Part shown: piece by piece, positions 1-10,385 of the stretch
How positions within the stretch are numbered: position 1 is the stretch's first letter
How the letters are laid out: each line of letters starts with the position of its first letter
Source: Episyrphus balteatus
Lineage: Eukaryota; Arthropoda; Insecta; Diptera; Syrphidae
Reading direction: 5' to 3'
NCBI RefSeq assembly: GCF_945859705.1
Contig: NC_079134.1
Span: forward strand, 84,266,951-84,330,950
DNA length: 64,000 bases
Made by a program: the position numbers and the translations under genes
Notes under the pieces: generated by a model
The model's database searches: none
What the model saw: only the letters and a program-made list of their open reading frames with translations
What the model was told of the DNA's origin: nothing

Positions 1-504
1 TTTTCTTATATTTAATTAAAAACATAGTTGGCAACCATATAACCCCAATATTTTCAATTTTCTTATGAAACATAAATAGAAGAGATCTCAAAATTGTGAT
101 AAATTAAAAAAAAATGCATGAAATAGCGTAATTAGAGGTCTTAAAGTGTGTTTTACTAAATTGGCATTTTTTGGACTTTGTTCTCAATTTTTTTGATTTT
201 TTTGTAAAGAATATGAATCTATGAGTTCTAAATCTTAAATCTAACACCTTTTTGACATTTAGCCCAATTTCTAGCTTATATACTGTTTTGAAAATGAAAA
301 TTCTATTTTAAAGTTCATTTATTCCGCCATTTTGGAGCCGCCATTTTGAATAAAAAAAAGTTGGCAGCCTTTTCGTATTCTTCATACTATATTCATTCAG
401 TGTACCAAATTTCATGACTTTTCGTCCAGAAACGGCAAATGAATTTTGACGCCAAAAACGTAGAATGGCACCACTGTGTGGCGCTCAGTTTATTTATTTC
501 ATAC
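1..504. other. AT-rich non-coding DNA
   Basis: No gene, RNA or bounded element is visible. The stretch is AT-rich with long A and T runs. Around 405-440 it has the phrase accaaatttcatgac, which resembles phrases common in dispersed insect repeats, so old transposon sequence is likely but unproven. Confidence 0.4.
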
Positions 505-575
505 AAATTCTGGCTTTTCAAGTTACCACCAGAGTTCCTGAGATCGTTTCACTTCATGATAGTACTATGGAAATA
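505..575 (-). repeat. dispersed repeat, partner of 60655-60735
   Basis: About 70 bp here match the reverse complement of 60655-60735, sharing phrases such as tatatatttccatagta, atgaagtga and ggaactctg. The sequence further inside the 60 kb copy (cacacctcgcagctt) also occurs inside the MITE at 2461-2725, so the three belong to one set of related elements. No complete ends are seen here. Confidence 0.55.
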
Positions 576-582
576 TATATAC

Positions 583-675
583 AATGATGATCATTAGAAA
601 AAAGTCTGTATCGAGAACTGTCAGATGGAAGAAAAAAAAAGATGATTTCATAAGTTTTTGACAGCTGGCCACTGA
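583..675 (+). repeat. fragment of the GGTATAAAAAGA-type MITE
   Basis: The phrases gatcattagaaaaaa, gtatcgagaact and taagtttttgacagctg are shared with 41409-41530 and, inverted, with 10500-10609. This copy lacks clear terminal repeats and carries an A-rich interruption. It is one of three members of this family in the window. Confidence 0.6.
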
Positions 676-1015
676 TCTCTATAATACACTGGATAGTGGA
701 TAGTGTATTGAGTATAACAGTTTGGATGAGGCAAATTGAAGATTTCTGGTATGTACCAGCCAACATCATACATCTCTCTCTAAATTGAAAGAAGGAAAGA
801 GAGATGAGATATTTGCGTAATCAAACATTACTGAAACGTCCAAAAAATTAAAAAATAATATTTTTGTAAATTCGAAAACATCTCTATAATCATCGGAAGG
901 TATTAGTAGAATTTTATTTATTTATTATTTTCTTACATTTATTTTTTTTATTTGGATAGAAGAAACACCGAGAAATAATTGATTTGCTTTGGAAGTATTA
1001 CGAGACGAATAGTTA
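676..1015. other. AT-rich non-coding DNA
   Basis: No supported gene or bounded element. It lies between two repeat fragments and is dominated by T and A runs. Confidence 0.4.
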
Positions 1016-1161
1016 TCATTCGCAGGCAGCAAGAATTTTGGATAACTTGGCCACAACTCCAAGTGAAAATATTCCATTATACGTCGGCGGCTTCGGTAAT
1101 ACGAAATATTGTGAAAGTGACTCTCGCCGCAGTGCATCTGCGTCTTGGGTAATAGGAATGA
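1016..1161 (-). repeat. partial or diverged copy of the MITE at 33167-33441
   Basis: Positions 1083-1161 share ggcggcttcggtaatac, gtgaaagtgactctc and the terminal sequence taataggaatga with the right half of the MITE at 33167-33441. The left end near 1016 (tcattcg) only weakly resembles the other terminus. It abuts the 3' end of the retrotransposon remnant at 1166-3080, so the insertion may have removed that element's tail. Confidence 0.5.
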
Positions 1162-2158
1162 TTGTTAAAAGATTATTTTTTAGCGTGGATTTCGAAAAGT
1201 TTAGATCAAAGATATTTGTATTATTTACTTTTCGTAGCATTCTTGATATAGGTTCATTTTGGCCATATTCAGTTCGGTGGTAGGGTATGCTAAAGAAAGG
1301 GACAGATATCAATCGACGTGGATTAGTATTTAATGAGATAATGAAACCTCTTAGCTACTGATGTATGAATAGAATATCCGCATTGTTGGGGGAAGGTATA
1401 GAGAATCATCCCACTCTTAACCACGTAAGGCATAGCGAATAAACCTTCGTTGAACTGCTTCGATGCGTTGGATCTTGGATGTGCACTTGGTAATACGGGG
1501 ACCAAACCTGGGTCTGACAAATGTTGTATAGAGAGATTTGGTGACATAGGGATCACAAAACTCCTTAGACCAACGTTTTACAAATCCTAAAGTAGAATTA
1601 GCTTTATTAACTATACTATCAATATGAGAGTGAAAGTTCGAATGAAGGTCACATAACAATCCTAAATCACAAATCGAGTTAACTACAGGAATATGCTCAC
1701 AGTTAATAGTATAATATCTTTTTGACAAAGGAGGGCGTTTACGAGAAAATGTTATGACATGGCACTTGTTAATATTTATCTCGAGAAAGTTGTTTTGGCA
1801 CCAAATATAAAATAAATCTATATCACTTTGTAGCAGTAACGCATCTTGAGCACAAGAAATATGTTTGTATATTTTCATATAGTCTGCTTACATAAGCAAC
1901 TCAGAATTGTTAATAATTTTGTCAACATAGTTTTTAGTGAGAACAAAAATTCGCGGACCAAGGTGGCTACCTTGTGGAACTCCAGACGATGCATTTATTA
2001 CGGTAGACATGCTAGATCTAAAAATAACCCTATATTGTCGGTTGGATAGGTACGATTGAACCCAATATATAAATACGGGGGGGAAAACCAAGTTTATTTG
2101 GTTTAAATATAATAATTTAGTGTGATATTTTATCAAAGGCCTTATTAAAATCTGTGGA

Positions 2159-2329
2159 AGGGGTGAGATTCTGTATGGCGAAAACGAACAAACGTTTTCG
2201 TGTGTGCGAAAGGTTTGATTCATACAACTTGAAAAACGAAAGAATTTGTTCTGTATCTGTCGCAAATTTTCTTTCGCTTTTCAAAAGCGAACGATCGCTT
2301 TCGTTTCGTTTTTTATAGAATGTACCCCC
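2159..2329. mobile_element. MITE inserted in the RT remnant
   Basis: About 170 bp with imperfect inverted ends (ggggtgagattctgtatgg and ggggtacattctataaa) interrupt the retrotransposon between the LEEG/QVD segment and motif A. The interior has AG-rich nested inverted phrases (cgaaacgaaagcga, cgaaaacgaacaaacg). No target duplication is obvious. Confidence 0.6.
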
Positions 2330-2460
2330 AAATCGACCTCTTAACCTTCTTCTAGAGCGCATAGTGCAAAAGACACAAATTCAGTAAGGTTTGTGGTGGT
2401 AGAACTTCCCTTAAAAAATCCATGTTGTTTGAGAGAAAAAATTTGTTTACAATGAAAAAA

Positions 2461-2725
2461 CCATAAACAAAAAATACCAAGACTGGAAACTTTCGTAAGT
2501 GTTTCCCCCCAAAACCCTTTTATGTACAGTGCTGTCTGTGAATATATGTGAAAGCCACCACGTTGGTAAATGACATTAACACGCACACATTTATAGATTC
2601 ACGACATTCACCACACATCGGACACGAACACAACGATAGGTTCACGACATTCACCACACCTCGCAGCTTTTAGGCAAACGTCAGTTGACCGCCGACTTTC
2701 CAGTCTTGGTATTTTTTGTTTATGG
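2461..2725. mobile_element. 265-bp MITE with poly-A target duplication
   Basis: A near-perfect 29-bp terminal inverted repeat begins ccataaacaaaaaatacc; the right end reads ggtattttttgtttatgg. It is flanked on both sides by AAAAAA (2455-2460, 2726-2731). It splits the retrotransposon frame, which resumes beyond it. A diverged relative lies at 40743-40945. The interior (cattcaccacacctcgcagctt) recurs at 60576-60600. Confidence 0.85.
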
Positions 2726-3080
2726 AAAAAACATTGTATCGTAAACAAGGCATTCAAAGAGTTTAGGTAGAGATGAAAGTTTTGCAATAGGTCGATAATT
2801 TTTTACATCGTTCTTTGGCCTTTTTTTATGAACTGGTATAATAAAACAATCTTTCCAAAAACTAGGGAAGATTCCAGTATAAGAGACATTTGGAAAATCG
2901 TGTTTATAGGCTGGGAAACGTTTTCTATGCATTGTTTTAAAACAACTGGGGGCAGCCCATCAGGACCAGTGGAATAGTCATCCCTCAATAGGTTCACCTT
3001 ATTTATTACTGACGATACATCAATAGTAACTGAACTCAAGGAAGTTTGGACCCATCCATTCATGTACTGGAAAAAGCTAG

Positions 3081-3091
3081 TATCAATCTCA
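3081..3091. repeat. target-site duplication, left copy, of the giant element
   Basis: TATCAATCTCA here is repeated exactly at 25658-25668. The preceding G is also shared, so the duplication could be counted as 12 bp. In both places it is the same point in the Jockey-like ORF2, so the two flanks join into one open frame when one copy is counted. Confidence 0.9.
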
Positions 3092-3524
3092 CCGCCATCA
3101 ACTTAGCAGCACTTATTTTAAAAATTTTTATGCAAATATTTTGGTGAGAATTAGGTGAAATTTAGTGAATCAATTTTACAATTTGGTGAATCATAGTTTA
3201 AAAGTTATTAACAAATTACGTAAGGCGTAAAGTTAGCAGCACTTGGTCATGCATTTCAAAAAAAATATCTTCATTATTTAGTGTCAATTTAGTGAATCGT
3301 ATTTGATCAGTTTTATAATTTGTTGAATCATAGTTTGTTAAATAATAACTAAAATAGAAAAATTAACAAACGTAAAGTAACGTAAAAAAATAGCATTTGT
3401 TAACCATGGACACAAACCTCACGAAAGAAAATGGCAGAGTTCAACACACCAAAACTGAACCTAAATTCAGATTTTTCACATTGAACGCACTTAATATATA
3501 TGTATACTATGACAATGCGTTTAG

Positions 3525-3777
3525 CCCTTCAAGCAAACAGGTCCGACCTCGGTCCGAATCCGCCTCAGGCGGAGCTGAGTCCGACTTCGGCTCAGAAACG
3601 GAACCGAAGGCGGAAATTATAATCACCGCGGAGCCGATTTTATATGTATTGGTTTTTTTCACCACGATTTCTCCTTCGACTTTGTGTTCATACACAAAAA
3701 GTTGCAAGTGTGTGAGTGCAACTCCGTTTTGCTCGGTCGGAGTGTCTTTTCTGAACTCCGTTTTCTTGCTTGAAAGG
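3525..3777. mobile_element. 253-bp MITE, CCCTTCAAGC family
   Basis: The ends are CCCTTCAAGCAAAC and, inverted, CCTTTCAAGCAAG. It is flanked by AG (3523-3524, 3778-3779). The right arm keeps the empty site at about 24865-24870 (gtcacctaaacgc), proving the insertion. The interior has GC-richer inverted phrases (ggtccgacctcggtccga). A second copy of the same length is at 40034-40286. Confidence 0.85.
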
Positions 3778-3923
3778 AGGTGACGTTTTTCATTTACAAG
3801 GTAGACTTTGATTTGAAAATTTCCAATGCGAATTACAACTAAAATGCTATTTTATAATACAAAAAACGTTTGTTTACATCGTCACCAGCCCAGAACTGAC
3901 ATTCAGTGGAAGTTCCCCATACA

Positions 3924-3985
3924 GGTATAACTACCACTTTTTCACTTTTTAGGTCATTGTAATTAAAAGGCTTAAGAAAGATTTT
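3924..3985. repeat. short internal-deletion form of the AAGGYTTAACTAC MITE
   Basis: Only the two ends remain (aggtataactac and taattaaaaggctt, with cactttttc between). The corresponding place in the right arm (24491-24722) carries a copy of more than 200 bp, so this one lost its middle or was never complete. Confidence 0.6.
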
Positions 3986-3999
3986 GTTTTTTTTTTTCG

Positions 4000-5105
4000 C
4001 ATGCGTCTTGGAACATTTTTCAATTCTCGATGATGATAATTTGAAAAATAATTTGCAAAGTATGATTCACCAAATTCTGAAATTTGGAACATTTATTCAG
4101 AAAAAAATCACAAGCATTTTGGTATATAATTCTTAATTTGGTGAATCTTAATTCAAGAGTTACATGCGATTTTGTTTTTTTTTTTTTCACTTGCGTCTTG
4201 GAACATTTTTGAACTTCCGCAGATGATTACTTGAAAAGTATGATTCACCAAATTCTGAAATTTGGAACATTTATTCAGGAAAAGATCACAAGCATTGTGG
4301 TACATAATTCTTAATTTGGTGAATCTTAATTCAAGAGTTACATGCGATTTTGTTTTTTTTTTTCACGTGCGTTTTGGAAAATTTTTGAATTTCCGCAGAT
4401 GATTACTTGAAAAGTATGATTCACCAAATTCTGAAATTTGGAACATTTATTTAAAAAAAGATCACAAGCATTTTGGTACATAATTCTTAATTTGGTGAAT
4501 CTTAATTCAAGAGTTACATGCGATTTTGTTTTTTTTTTTCACGTGCGTCTTGGAACACTTTTGAACTTCTGCAGATGATTACTTGAAAAGTATGATTCAC
4601 CAAATTCTGAAATTTGGAACATTTATTCAGAAAAAGATCACAAGCATTTTGGTACATAATTCTTAATTTGGTGAATCTTAATTCAAGAGTTACATGCGAT
4701 TTTGTTTTTTTTTTCACGTGCGTTTTGGAACATTTTTGAACTTCCGCAGATGATTACTTGAAAAGTATGATTCAACAAATTCTGAAATTTGGAACATTTA
4801 TTTAAAAAAAGATCACAAGCATTTTGGTACATAATTCTTAATTTGGTGAATCTTAATTCAAGAGTTACATGCGATTTTGTGTTTTTTTTCACGTGCGTCT
4901 TGGAACATTTTTGAACTTCCGGAGATGATTACTTGAAAAGTATAATTCACCAAATTTTAAAATTTGGAACATTTATTCAGAAAAAGATCACAAGCATTTT
5001 GGTACATAATTCTTAATTTGGTGAATCTTAATTCAAGAGTTACATGCGATTTTGTTTTTTTTTCACTTGCGTCTTGGAACATTTTTGAACTTCCGCAGAT
5101 GGTTG
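4000..5105. repeat. tandem repeat array, about 6 units of ~177 bp
   Basis: Units start near cgtcttggaacatttttga and include tgattcaccaaatt, ttcagaaaaagatcacaagca and aatttggtgaatcttaattc. Each unit contains the inverted pair gattcaccaaatt / aatttggtgaatc, so a single unit can fold. Unit starts are near 4010, 4195, 4370, 4545, 4720, 4895 and a partial at 5065. The same unit occurs in the right arm (24095-24490) and inside the separate insertion at 18056-18625. Reading frames across it are by-products. Confidence 0.9.
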
Positions 5106-5663
5106 ACTCGAGGAGTTTGGTATGGAAGTTTGAACTGATGCAGAAGGAGAACTTGCAGTAATAGTTTCAGTGGAAGAAATTGTTCTTGATTCTTGTGTTG
5201 TTACATATGATTCAAATACAGATAAACTTTGTTTCTTAGTGAAAGGATTCAGTTGACCAATATCTGTGTCCTTGTCCACTTCGTCACTTTTCCGTTTTGT
5301 AGATGAGGAAGAACTTTGCTCAGAGTTAGCATTAGAATTTTTTAACTTACTTCTTGTAAGTCGGCCTTGATGTGGAGGTTGCGATGCTAGGTTTTCAATT
5401 TTGTCTGAAAGGTACAGTAGTTGTTTGTGCATGTTTTCTAAACGGTTGGTGTTTTCAATGACATTTCGAGCAATATTAGTGTATGCGAAAGGATCGCACT
5501 CGTCACAGAAATAATAGAAATATCTATTTTTGGCAAATAATTTTATAGAGCTATGTGGAGCATCAATGCATTTCACGTGAAAAATTTTCCGACATATTCC
5601 ATTGCATATAATAGAATCAATTCCATAATCAGCAATTTCGTTACATGAAGAACAATTTGCCAT
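5106..5663 (-). pseudogene. PHD-finger ORF1 of a Jockey-like retrotransposon, truncated copy
   Basis: This is a near-identical inverted copy of the ORF1 at 19412-20005. It keeps the C4HC3 PHD-type finger (cysteines at about residues 4, 7, 20, 24, 53, 56 with His29 and Cys32), a short leucine-rich helix near 75-95 and a serine/lysine-rich region. Compared with the right-arm copy it lacks seven residues (PTNPVSI) near position 155. At about 5105 it breaks into the tandem repeat, so the last residues of the open frame come from satellite sequence and ORF2 is absent. In intact elements ORF1 is an RNA-binding chaperone; here it is a dead duplicate. Confidence 0.85.
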
Positions 5664-6382
5664 GTTGTAAACGATTCAAAATAAATTATAAATCTTAGTG
5701 GCTTTTTTTTTTTGTGTTTTCACCAATTTAAAAATATTTTGGGATTTTGATTTTTGGCCAAATTTAAAAATAATGTTTGCTACTGTACAGTATGGTGATA
5801 TTGTAGTTAAAGGTTTGTGTATTTGCTTGCGTTATTTAATTCACAAACCGAATAATGTCGATGTTAATGTGGTGAGTAAATATATTCTCGTAGTTGTAGT
5901 TCTGGCCGTAAGATGTCAGTATATATGAATAAAGTTGTTAAGGTGAGTAATAATATTCCCCTCGGTAGTGGTGAATTAAATATGTAAATAAAGAATAAAC
6001 ACCAAAAGAATATAAGGTGAAGTACCAAAATGGGTTTGCTTGGCAGAACACTACTAAAAATGACTCACCCAGAAGGTAAGACTGAAAGCAAGTTGTCTCG
6101 TATACAGGTACGTGATGTCGCTGATTGCTGTTCAGTCGATAAATATACAGGTTGATGCTGATGATATAGAGTTGGAATTTGTAGCTAAGTTTCACAAGCA
6201 CTCGATTTTTGCAACATGTATGGAGATGAAAGCAAAATTTTTGGATTCAATGTAGTATCAACTTGGCTTCATTAGCAGAACATATACTAAAATGTTTCAC
6301 TCACTAGGAAAGATGAGACAGATAGATTATTATAAAAGGCTCCGGAGAGGATTCCAGTTAAATAGCAATAAAAAAAAAGAAG
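5664..6382 (-). repeat. duplicated 5' region of the captured retrotransposon and arm sequence
   Basis: This lies upstream of ORF1 and matches 18700-19411 inverted almost base for base. Small open frames of 76 and 87 codons exist in both arms, but because the arms are duplicates their conservation is no evidence of coding. It likely includes the retrotransposon 5' UTR; where that begins cannot be fixed from the window. Confidence 0.6.
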
Positions 6383-6744
6383 CAGGGCCGGTTTTAGGGG
6401 GGGGGCAGCCTGGGCCGTCGCCCAGGGGCGCAAGAATTGAGGGGCGCCGCAGGCGCCCCGAAGTTTTACAAAAGTTATATAAATAACGAAGTCTTTCCAA
6501 TCGATGTTTTATTCATTTTTACTTTCACAAAGGCGCCCCAATTTTTTTCTATTTTACATTTTCAACAGCGCTCGTATTGTTTGTCCTAAACTTTTTGAAG
6601 AATGAAGGCGCCCCCCAATTTTGGGTTAATTTGTTTGGCTTCCGGAAGGACAATGGTGTCCAAAATCTTCGTTCATCTTTGAAGAACAAGGCGCCCCTAT
6701 GTGTTTGAAAGACTTAGGCAATCCTAATATTCACAGAAGGGAGA

Positions 6745-6900
6745 CGGACAGAATCCCGAAATTAAAAATCCAGAAAGCCCAAAATCCCGAAAATCCTAAA
6801 TCCCGAAAACCCAAAAACTGGAAACCCCAAAATTCCGAAAACCCAGAATCCCAAAATCCCGAAAAATCAAAATCCCGAAAACCCAAAATCCAGCCAAAAA
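6745..6900. repeat. minisatellite of AAAATCCCG words
   Basis: A degenerate tandem series of aaatcccgaaaa and aaacccaaaa, roughly 10 bp per word, begins after gggagacggacagaatcccg. It resembles one half of the foldback elements described at 22430, 37822 and 59403, especially the AAATCCCG words of the last. It lacks the second half and the duplication, so it is probably a truncated relative. Confidence 0.6.
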
Positions 6901-6956
6901 TTGACAGCTTCTCCATTTCTCATAAGAACTACGTTCGTGTGTGAGAATAAAAAAAT

Positions 6957-7181
6957 AGGTCTGTTCGTTGTTCCCCCCTCCAGGGCACTCTAAATCATGT
7001 CAATTAACTGTCAAAAAAAATCAGAGTTTTCATTTTTCATCGAACACCTCAGAGCTTAAGTTTCATCAGCGAACATCGAACACAGAGGAAATAACTCTGA
7101 TTGAAAAAGGAGCTACAAAAAACGCTTGACAACGAATTCGGAGCGACCCAGAGTGCCCTAGAGCTCAGAACGAACAAACCT
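6957..7181. mobile_element. nested MITE, about 225 bp
   Basis: The ends aggtctgttcgtt and, inverted, aggtttgttcgttc, with inner inverted phrases cagggcactct / cagagtgccct, mark a small inverted-repeat element inside the hAT-type element. The target duplication is unclear. Confidence 0.6.
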
Positions 7182-7870
7182 AATACTTTTAAATGTATGT
7201 CGTTTTCGATTGGCCGTCCGGAAGCGTCCGGAATCATTCAGAAGCCTGCTGCAAGTTTTTTAATCTCCTAGTGAAAAAAACAAAAAAAAATTATTTGATT
7301 TTTCACCAATACAGATATTAAATTTCAGAATTGGGTGGAAGCGATTCAAACTTTTTTATTGGATTTCAGAATGAGTGCATCATTGAGTGATTCCAATCGA
7401 AAACGATATTAATGTACCTAGCTGAAAAATTTTTTGAAAAATTATTGTTCAAATAAAACCAACTGTACCTACTCTTTAAATGTGTTTAAACAAAAAAGTC
7501 AGAGATAAAGGTAAACTTGTCAATTGAGCCTAAATGACATGATTATTTAATTTTTTTTTTAAGTTAACCTTATGTACTTTAATAAACTGCACATAGTTAA
7601 TAGATGCATTAACAAGTATATGAGAGATAAGACATAATCTGCTATTGCTTTTTTTCGTGATTTTAAAAAGTTGTTTTAAAATGAATTTTCTTTTAGAGGC
7701 GCCACTTGCAATCTTGCCCAGGGGCGCCGGTAGTGCTTAAACCGGCACTGAAAAGAAGACACTCCAAAATAAAATAAATTCTTGTGTAACTTTTACTATT
7801 AAAAAATTGATTTTACTATCTCTGATTACTTAAATTGCCATAGAGGAAGGAATACCTAGAGACCCGACTC

Positions 7871-8100
7871 GTACCCCCCTTGCCTAAAACACCAGCAAAT
7901 TTTATTTGAGGTGAATAAGAGAAAACTTTCTTATTTTACTCCTTTTTTCTTATTCATGAATACATGTGAGTGGTGGATTCAGAAACAAAATGGCGTCGTA
8001 GCTCAAAAAAAATTAATCAAAAGTGACAGGTGACAGTTCTCGCATTCTGATTTTTATTTGTTGCAAAATAACTTTTTCAAGTTTTTCGCGCTTATTGTTT
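7871..8100. other. start of the unique centre of the giant element
   Basis: Left-arm homology ends here. The stretch is AT-rich and contains ggattcagaaacaaaatggcg and gacaggtgacagttctcg. No gene is supported. Confidence 0.4.
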
Positions 8101-8700
8101 TGTTTTATAAATAAAAGTGTGGTCATTTCGGCACCATCTCAAACATATTAATTGGTGCTAAAATATCAACGAAAAGAACATCATCGAAAATTAAAGGTCA
8201 GATCCATAGGGTGGATGTTACCACCGACTACAAAACAAATGGATGTTGGTGATGAAAACTACGGTGGTCAACGCAATTTGGGTGGCCGCGCCGTCATTGT
8301 CAAATCGATTGCCGTATCCACAAAAACAACTTGAAGAAACAAGGGTCTCCTCCCTCTTGCATTCGCAAATCCCTCTGTTTATGTAAAGGTTTGCACATGA
8401 TCATACAAATACACAAATATTGTTTTTAAACAATGAATTTTATTGTGATTTCAGACCCAACCAACAGACTAAATCGATCTATCTGGACTGAAGGGTTTGG
8501 GATCTCGTAAGTCAGTTGACTGTGAAACCAAACATGCCGATAGGAAAATCGACCAGATCAAGCTCACCCACTGTGAACGAACAACAAATTGAATGGTTCA
8601 TCGTTCATGGCTGGCCGTGGACTCAACCGCATCGCATGAAGAAATTATGTAGCCTCACAGTCACAAAGAGGGAAGAAAAATACAAACAAACCGTATAGTT
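8101..8700 (+). other. gene-like segment of unknown origin
   Basis: Two stretches with more balanced base composition, 8150-8390 and 8456-8698, stand out from the AT-rich surroundings. The second is preceded by a good 3' splice-like sequence (ttattgtgatttcag at about 8455) and is open for 60 codons to a stop at 8696. The first ends with gtaaag|gtttgc, only a weak donor. I do not recognise either peptide, and no single frame joins them without a problem, so this may be a decayed captured gene or chance. Confidence 0.25.
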
Positions 8701-9119
8701 TTACATCATTTCTTTAAAACACTTAAATAATTCTTATAAGCAGTAGCAAATTACAAATACAAAATACCTACGAATTATATTGAGATAATTGTTTTTACTA
8801 ATAAAAAGAACAAAATGAAATAAATTATGTCAAATGCGAATGAAAATATTTTATTTATAGTAGCCACAACGGCAACATCATCTAATAAAAACTAAAAAAA
8901 AAATAGTCCATTAGTTTTTGTTCAGACTCCAAAAGTGAATCTTTCAAGGACTTAGTAGACTCAATTTGGGACTGAAAAACTTTTTAATCATCCCATTATA
9001 GTAAAAAGATTTGTCAATGGTGCTTCATTTGGTTGCAACATGGATGTATTATATAATCCGTCCATGGGTTGCAAGGTTGTTACGTAGCAAAACAAAGGTG
9101 AAATGCGACTCAAAGACGC
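8701..9119. other. non-coding DNA
   Basis: AT-rich; nothing recognised. Confidence 0.4.
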
Positions 9120-9545
9120 ATTCCTTATCCCTAATTTACCTATCTTTCTTTTTCTACTTGCTTTCCTACTTACCTACCTATCTAATTATTTGTTTACCTA
9201 ACTTAACTAACTTTCTTTTAACATTCCAATTGCATGCTTATATACCTACCTATTTATCTAAATAATAACATACTTTATTACTAACCTACCTCACTTCATA
9301 CATCCTTACCTTACTATCCTACCTGCCTAATCTACCTATCTATTACCCTACCTAATCTACCTACTAACTGACCTACCTTCCTATCTATCTTTATCCCTAT
9401 TTTTCTTCCTACGCTACCTACCTACCTATCTATTATCCTACTAACATACCTACCCAACATACCTACATACCTATCTTACTAACTACCTATCTGACTTACC
9501 TATCTTACTACCTACCTACCTATCTGATCTACCTACCTTCAAACT
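9120..9545. repeat. degenerate (CTAC/CTAT)n simple repeat
   Basis: About 425 bp of imperfect tetranucleotide repeat, mostly cctacctatcta and relatives, with many substitutions. Open frames through it are artefacts of the repeat. Confidence 0.9.
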
Positions 9546-9924
9546 CCCTGACACTTGGAGTGCGATCCTTTATCACACCGACGGCGCGACGACTGAGTTA
9601 AATTTGGAAGATTAAGATTAAGATTATCCATCTAAGATACGCACTTACGCAGTCTGACTGGAAAGTACAATTGAAATAACTTTCGATCAGATGCGAAAGT
9701 GGAAAGGGATTGCGTGGTGTGGTCCCTGTATTTGAAAAAAGTTTTTTTTTTTATCCATTTATTTAAATTTGTTTGTAACAAAAAGAAAAAAAGAGATTAT
9801 TTTGAATTAGTACTGGAATCTTTTATTGCTCGTTAGTAGTTAGAGAGGTAACGAAAACAACACAACACATAAATACGAAAAATTTATAATAAAACCTGGA
9901 TTAATGGAGATCTTCCTCGGATAC
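9546..9924. other. flank and likely 3' UTR of the spliced gene
   Basis: Contains a short (aagatt)n run near 9610. On the minus strand a polyadenylation signal AATAAA lies at 9822-9827, about 100 nt after the stop codon of the gene at 9925-10357. Confidence 0.45.
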
Positions 9925-10357
9925 TTATAGCTCCGTGAGGGGTTGAGGGTGGAATTGCCTCAATCTTGGTTGTTCTGTGTTGTGGTTTAGTTTTTTTTTT
10001 GGGCGATGATTTTTTTTGTTTTCTGTTGTAGTCACGTTGATTGTAGTTTTAGTGATGATTTTATCTTCATGCCTGTAAATAGAAAGAAAGAAATTATTAG
10101 TTAAGCAAAACAAAAAAAAAATTATTTCAGTGATGGGCATCCATGCTGATTTGGATAATTCAAGATGCGCAAGCAGCTTGAATTTTCCAATCAAAATTTC
10201 TGTCCCATCAATGAACATACTTACCTGGTAATATCAGCAAAATATTTTCTAGTACCTAAACAAGAAAAGAAAACAAGAAATTTAAATATATTTTGTTATT
10301 AAATATAAAAAAAAAAAATGAAAATTAAAACTTACCTTTCGTAAAGACGACCGCCAT
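9925..10357 (-). CDS. three-exon gene model, 66-aa basic protein of unknown function
   Basis: On the minus strand three exons join in one frame: 10357-10336 (22 nt, starting ATGGCGG), 10255-10225 (31 nt) and 10072-9925 (148 nt, ending TAA). Both donors are GTAAGT (AAAG|gtaagt and CCAG|gtaagt). The acceptors are ttcttttcttgtttag and ttctatttacag, each with a pyrimidine tract. The introns are 80 and 152 nt. The total of 201 nt is exactly 67 codons including the stop. The product is basic, with a Thr-rich middle and a Lys-rich run near PKKKLN; no signal peptide, membrane segment or known domain is visible. A TATA-like box lies upstream in the MITE at 10386-10609 and AATAAA follows at 9822-9827. 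It sits in the unique centre of the giant element. It may be captured from the host or belong to the element; function unknown. Confidence 0.6.
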
Positions 10358-10385
10358 GAGGATTTGATTTGTGGTTTGTTTTGAC

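Larger units (their letters stand above)
1166..3080 (-). pseudogene. Jockey-like non-LTR ORF2 remnant, reverse transcriptase half
   Basis: Read on the minus strand this is the reverse transcriptase and C-terminal part of a Jockey-like ORF2. In order it shows the linker, TGPDGLP, NYRPIAKLS, QHGF (fingers), TDFNKAFDK (motif A), SGVPQGSHLGP (motif B), the site where YADD should be, the thumb region with KCHVITFSRKR, and a C-terminal HRTEYGQNEP stretch also seen in the copy at 47905-48605. It is dead: the catalytic box reads stop-ADY instead of YADD near 1885, frames shift several times, and two MITEs sit in the frame (2159-2329, 2461-2725). Its 5' half is 22.6 kb away at 25669-26600; the giant element at 3092-25657 split the two halves. 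Confidence 0.85.
6383..7750. mobile_element. hAT-type non-autonomous element, 1,368 bp
   Basis: The ends CAGGGCCGGTTTTAG and, inverted, CAGTGCCGGTTTA are hAT-like. An exact 8-bp duplication AAAAGAAG flanks it (6375-6382, 7751-7758). The right arm has the uninterrupted site at 18690-18720. Inside are GC-rich GGGGCGCC phrases at both ends, a minisatellite (6745-6900) and a nested MITE (6957-7181). No transposase was found. Confidence 0.9.
3092..7870. repeat. left inverted arm of the giant element
   Basis: This matches the reverse complement of 18038-25657 in blocks: 3092-3990 with about 24760-25657, the tandem repeat with 24095-24490, 5106-6382 with 18700-19990, and 7751-7870 with 18038-18690. 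Homology stops near the phrase aatacctagaga. It differs from the right arm by having two private insertions (3525-3777, 6383-7750) and by lacking ORF2 of the captured retrotransposon. Confidence 0.85.

Noticed and set aside
4514..4892. Repeated 67-69-codon frames as a protein repeat family
   Set aside because: They are the translation of the ~177-bp tandem repeat; period and stops follow the satellite unit.
5698..6201. Open frames of 76 and 87 codons repeated identically at 18874-19377
   Set aside because: They look conserved only because the two arms are inverted copies; no domain, splice or codon signal supports them.
7049..7237. 62-codon minus-strand frame as a gene
   Set aside because: It spans a nested MITE and has no recognisable domain.
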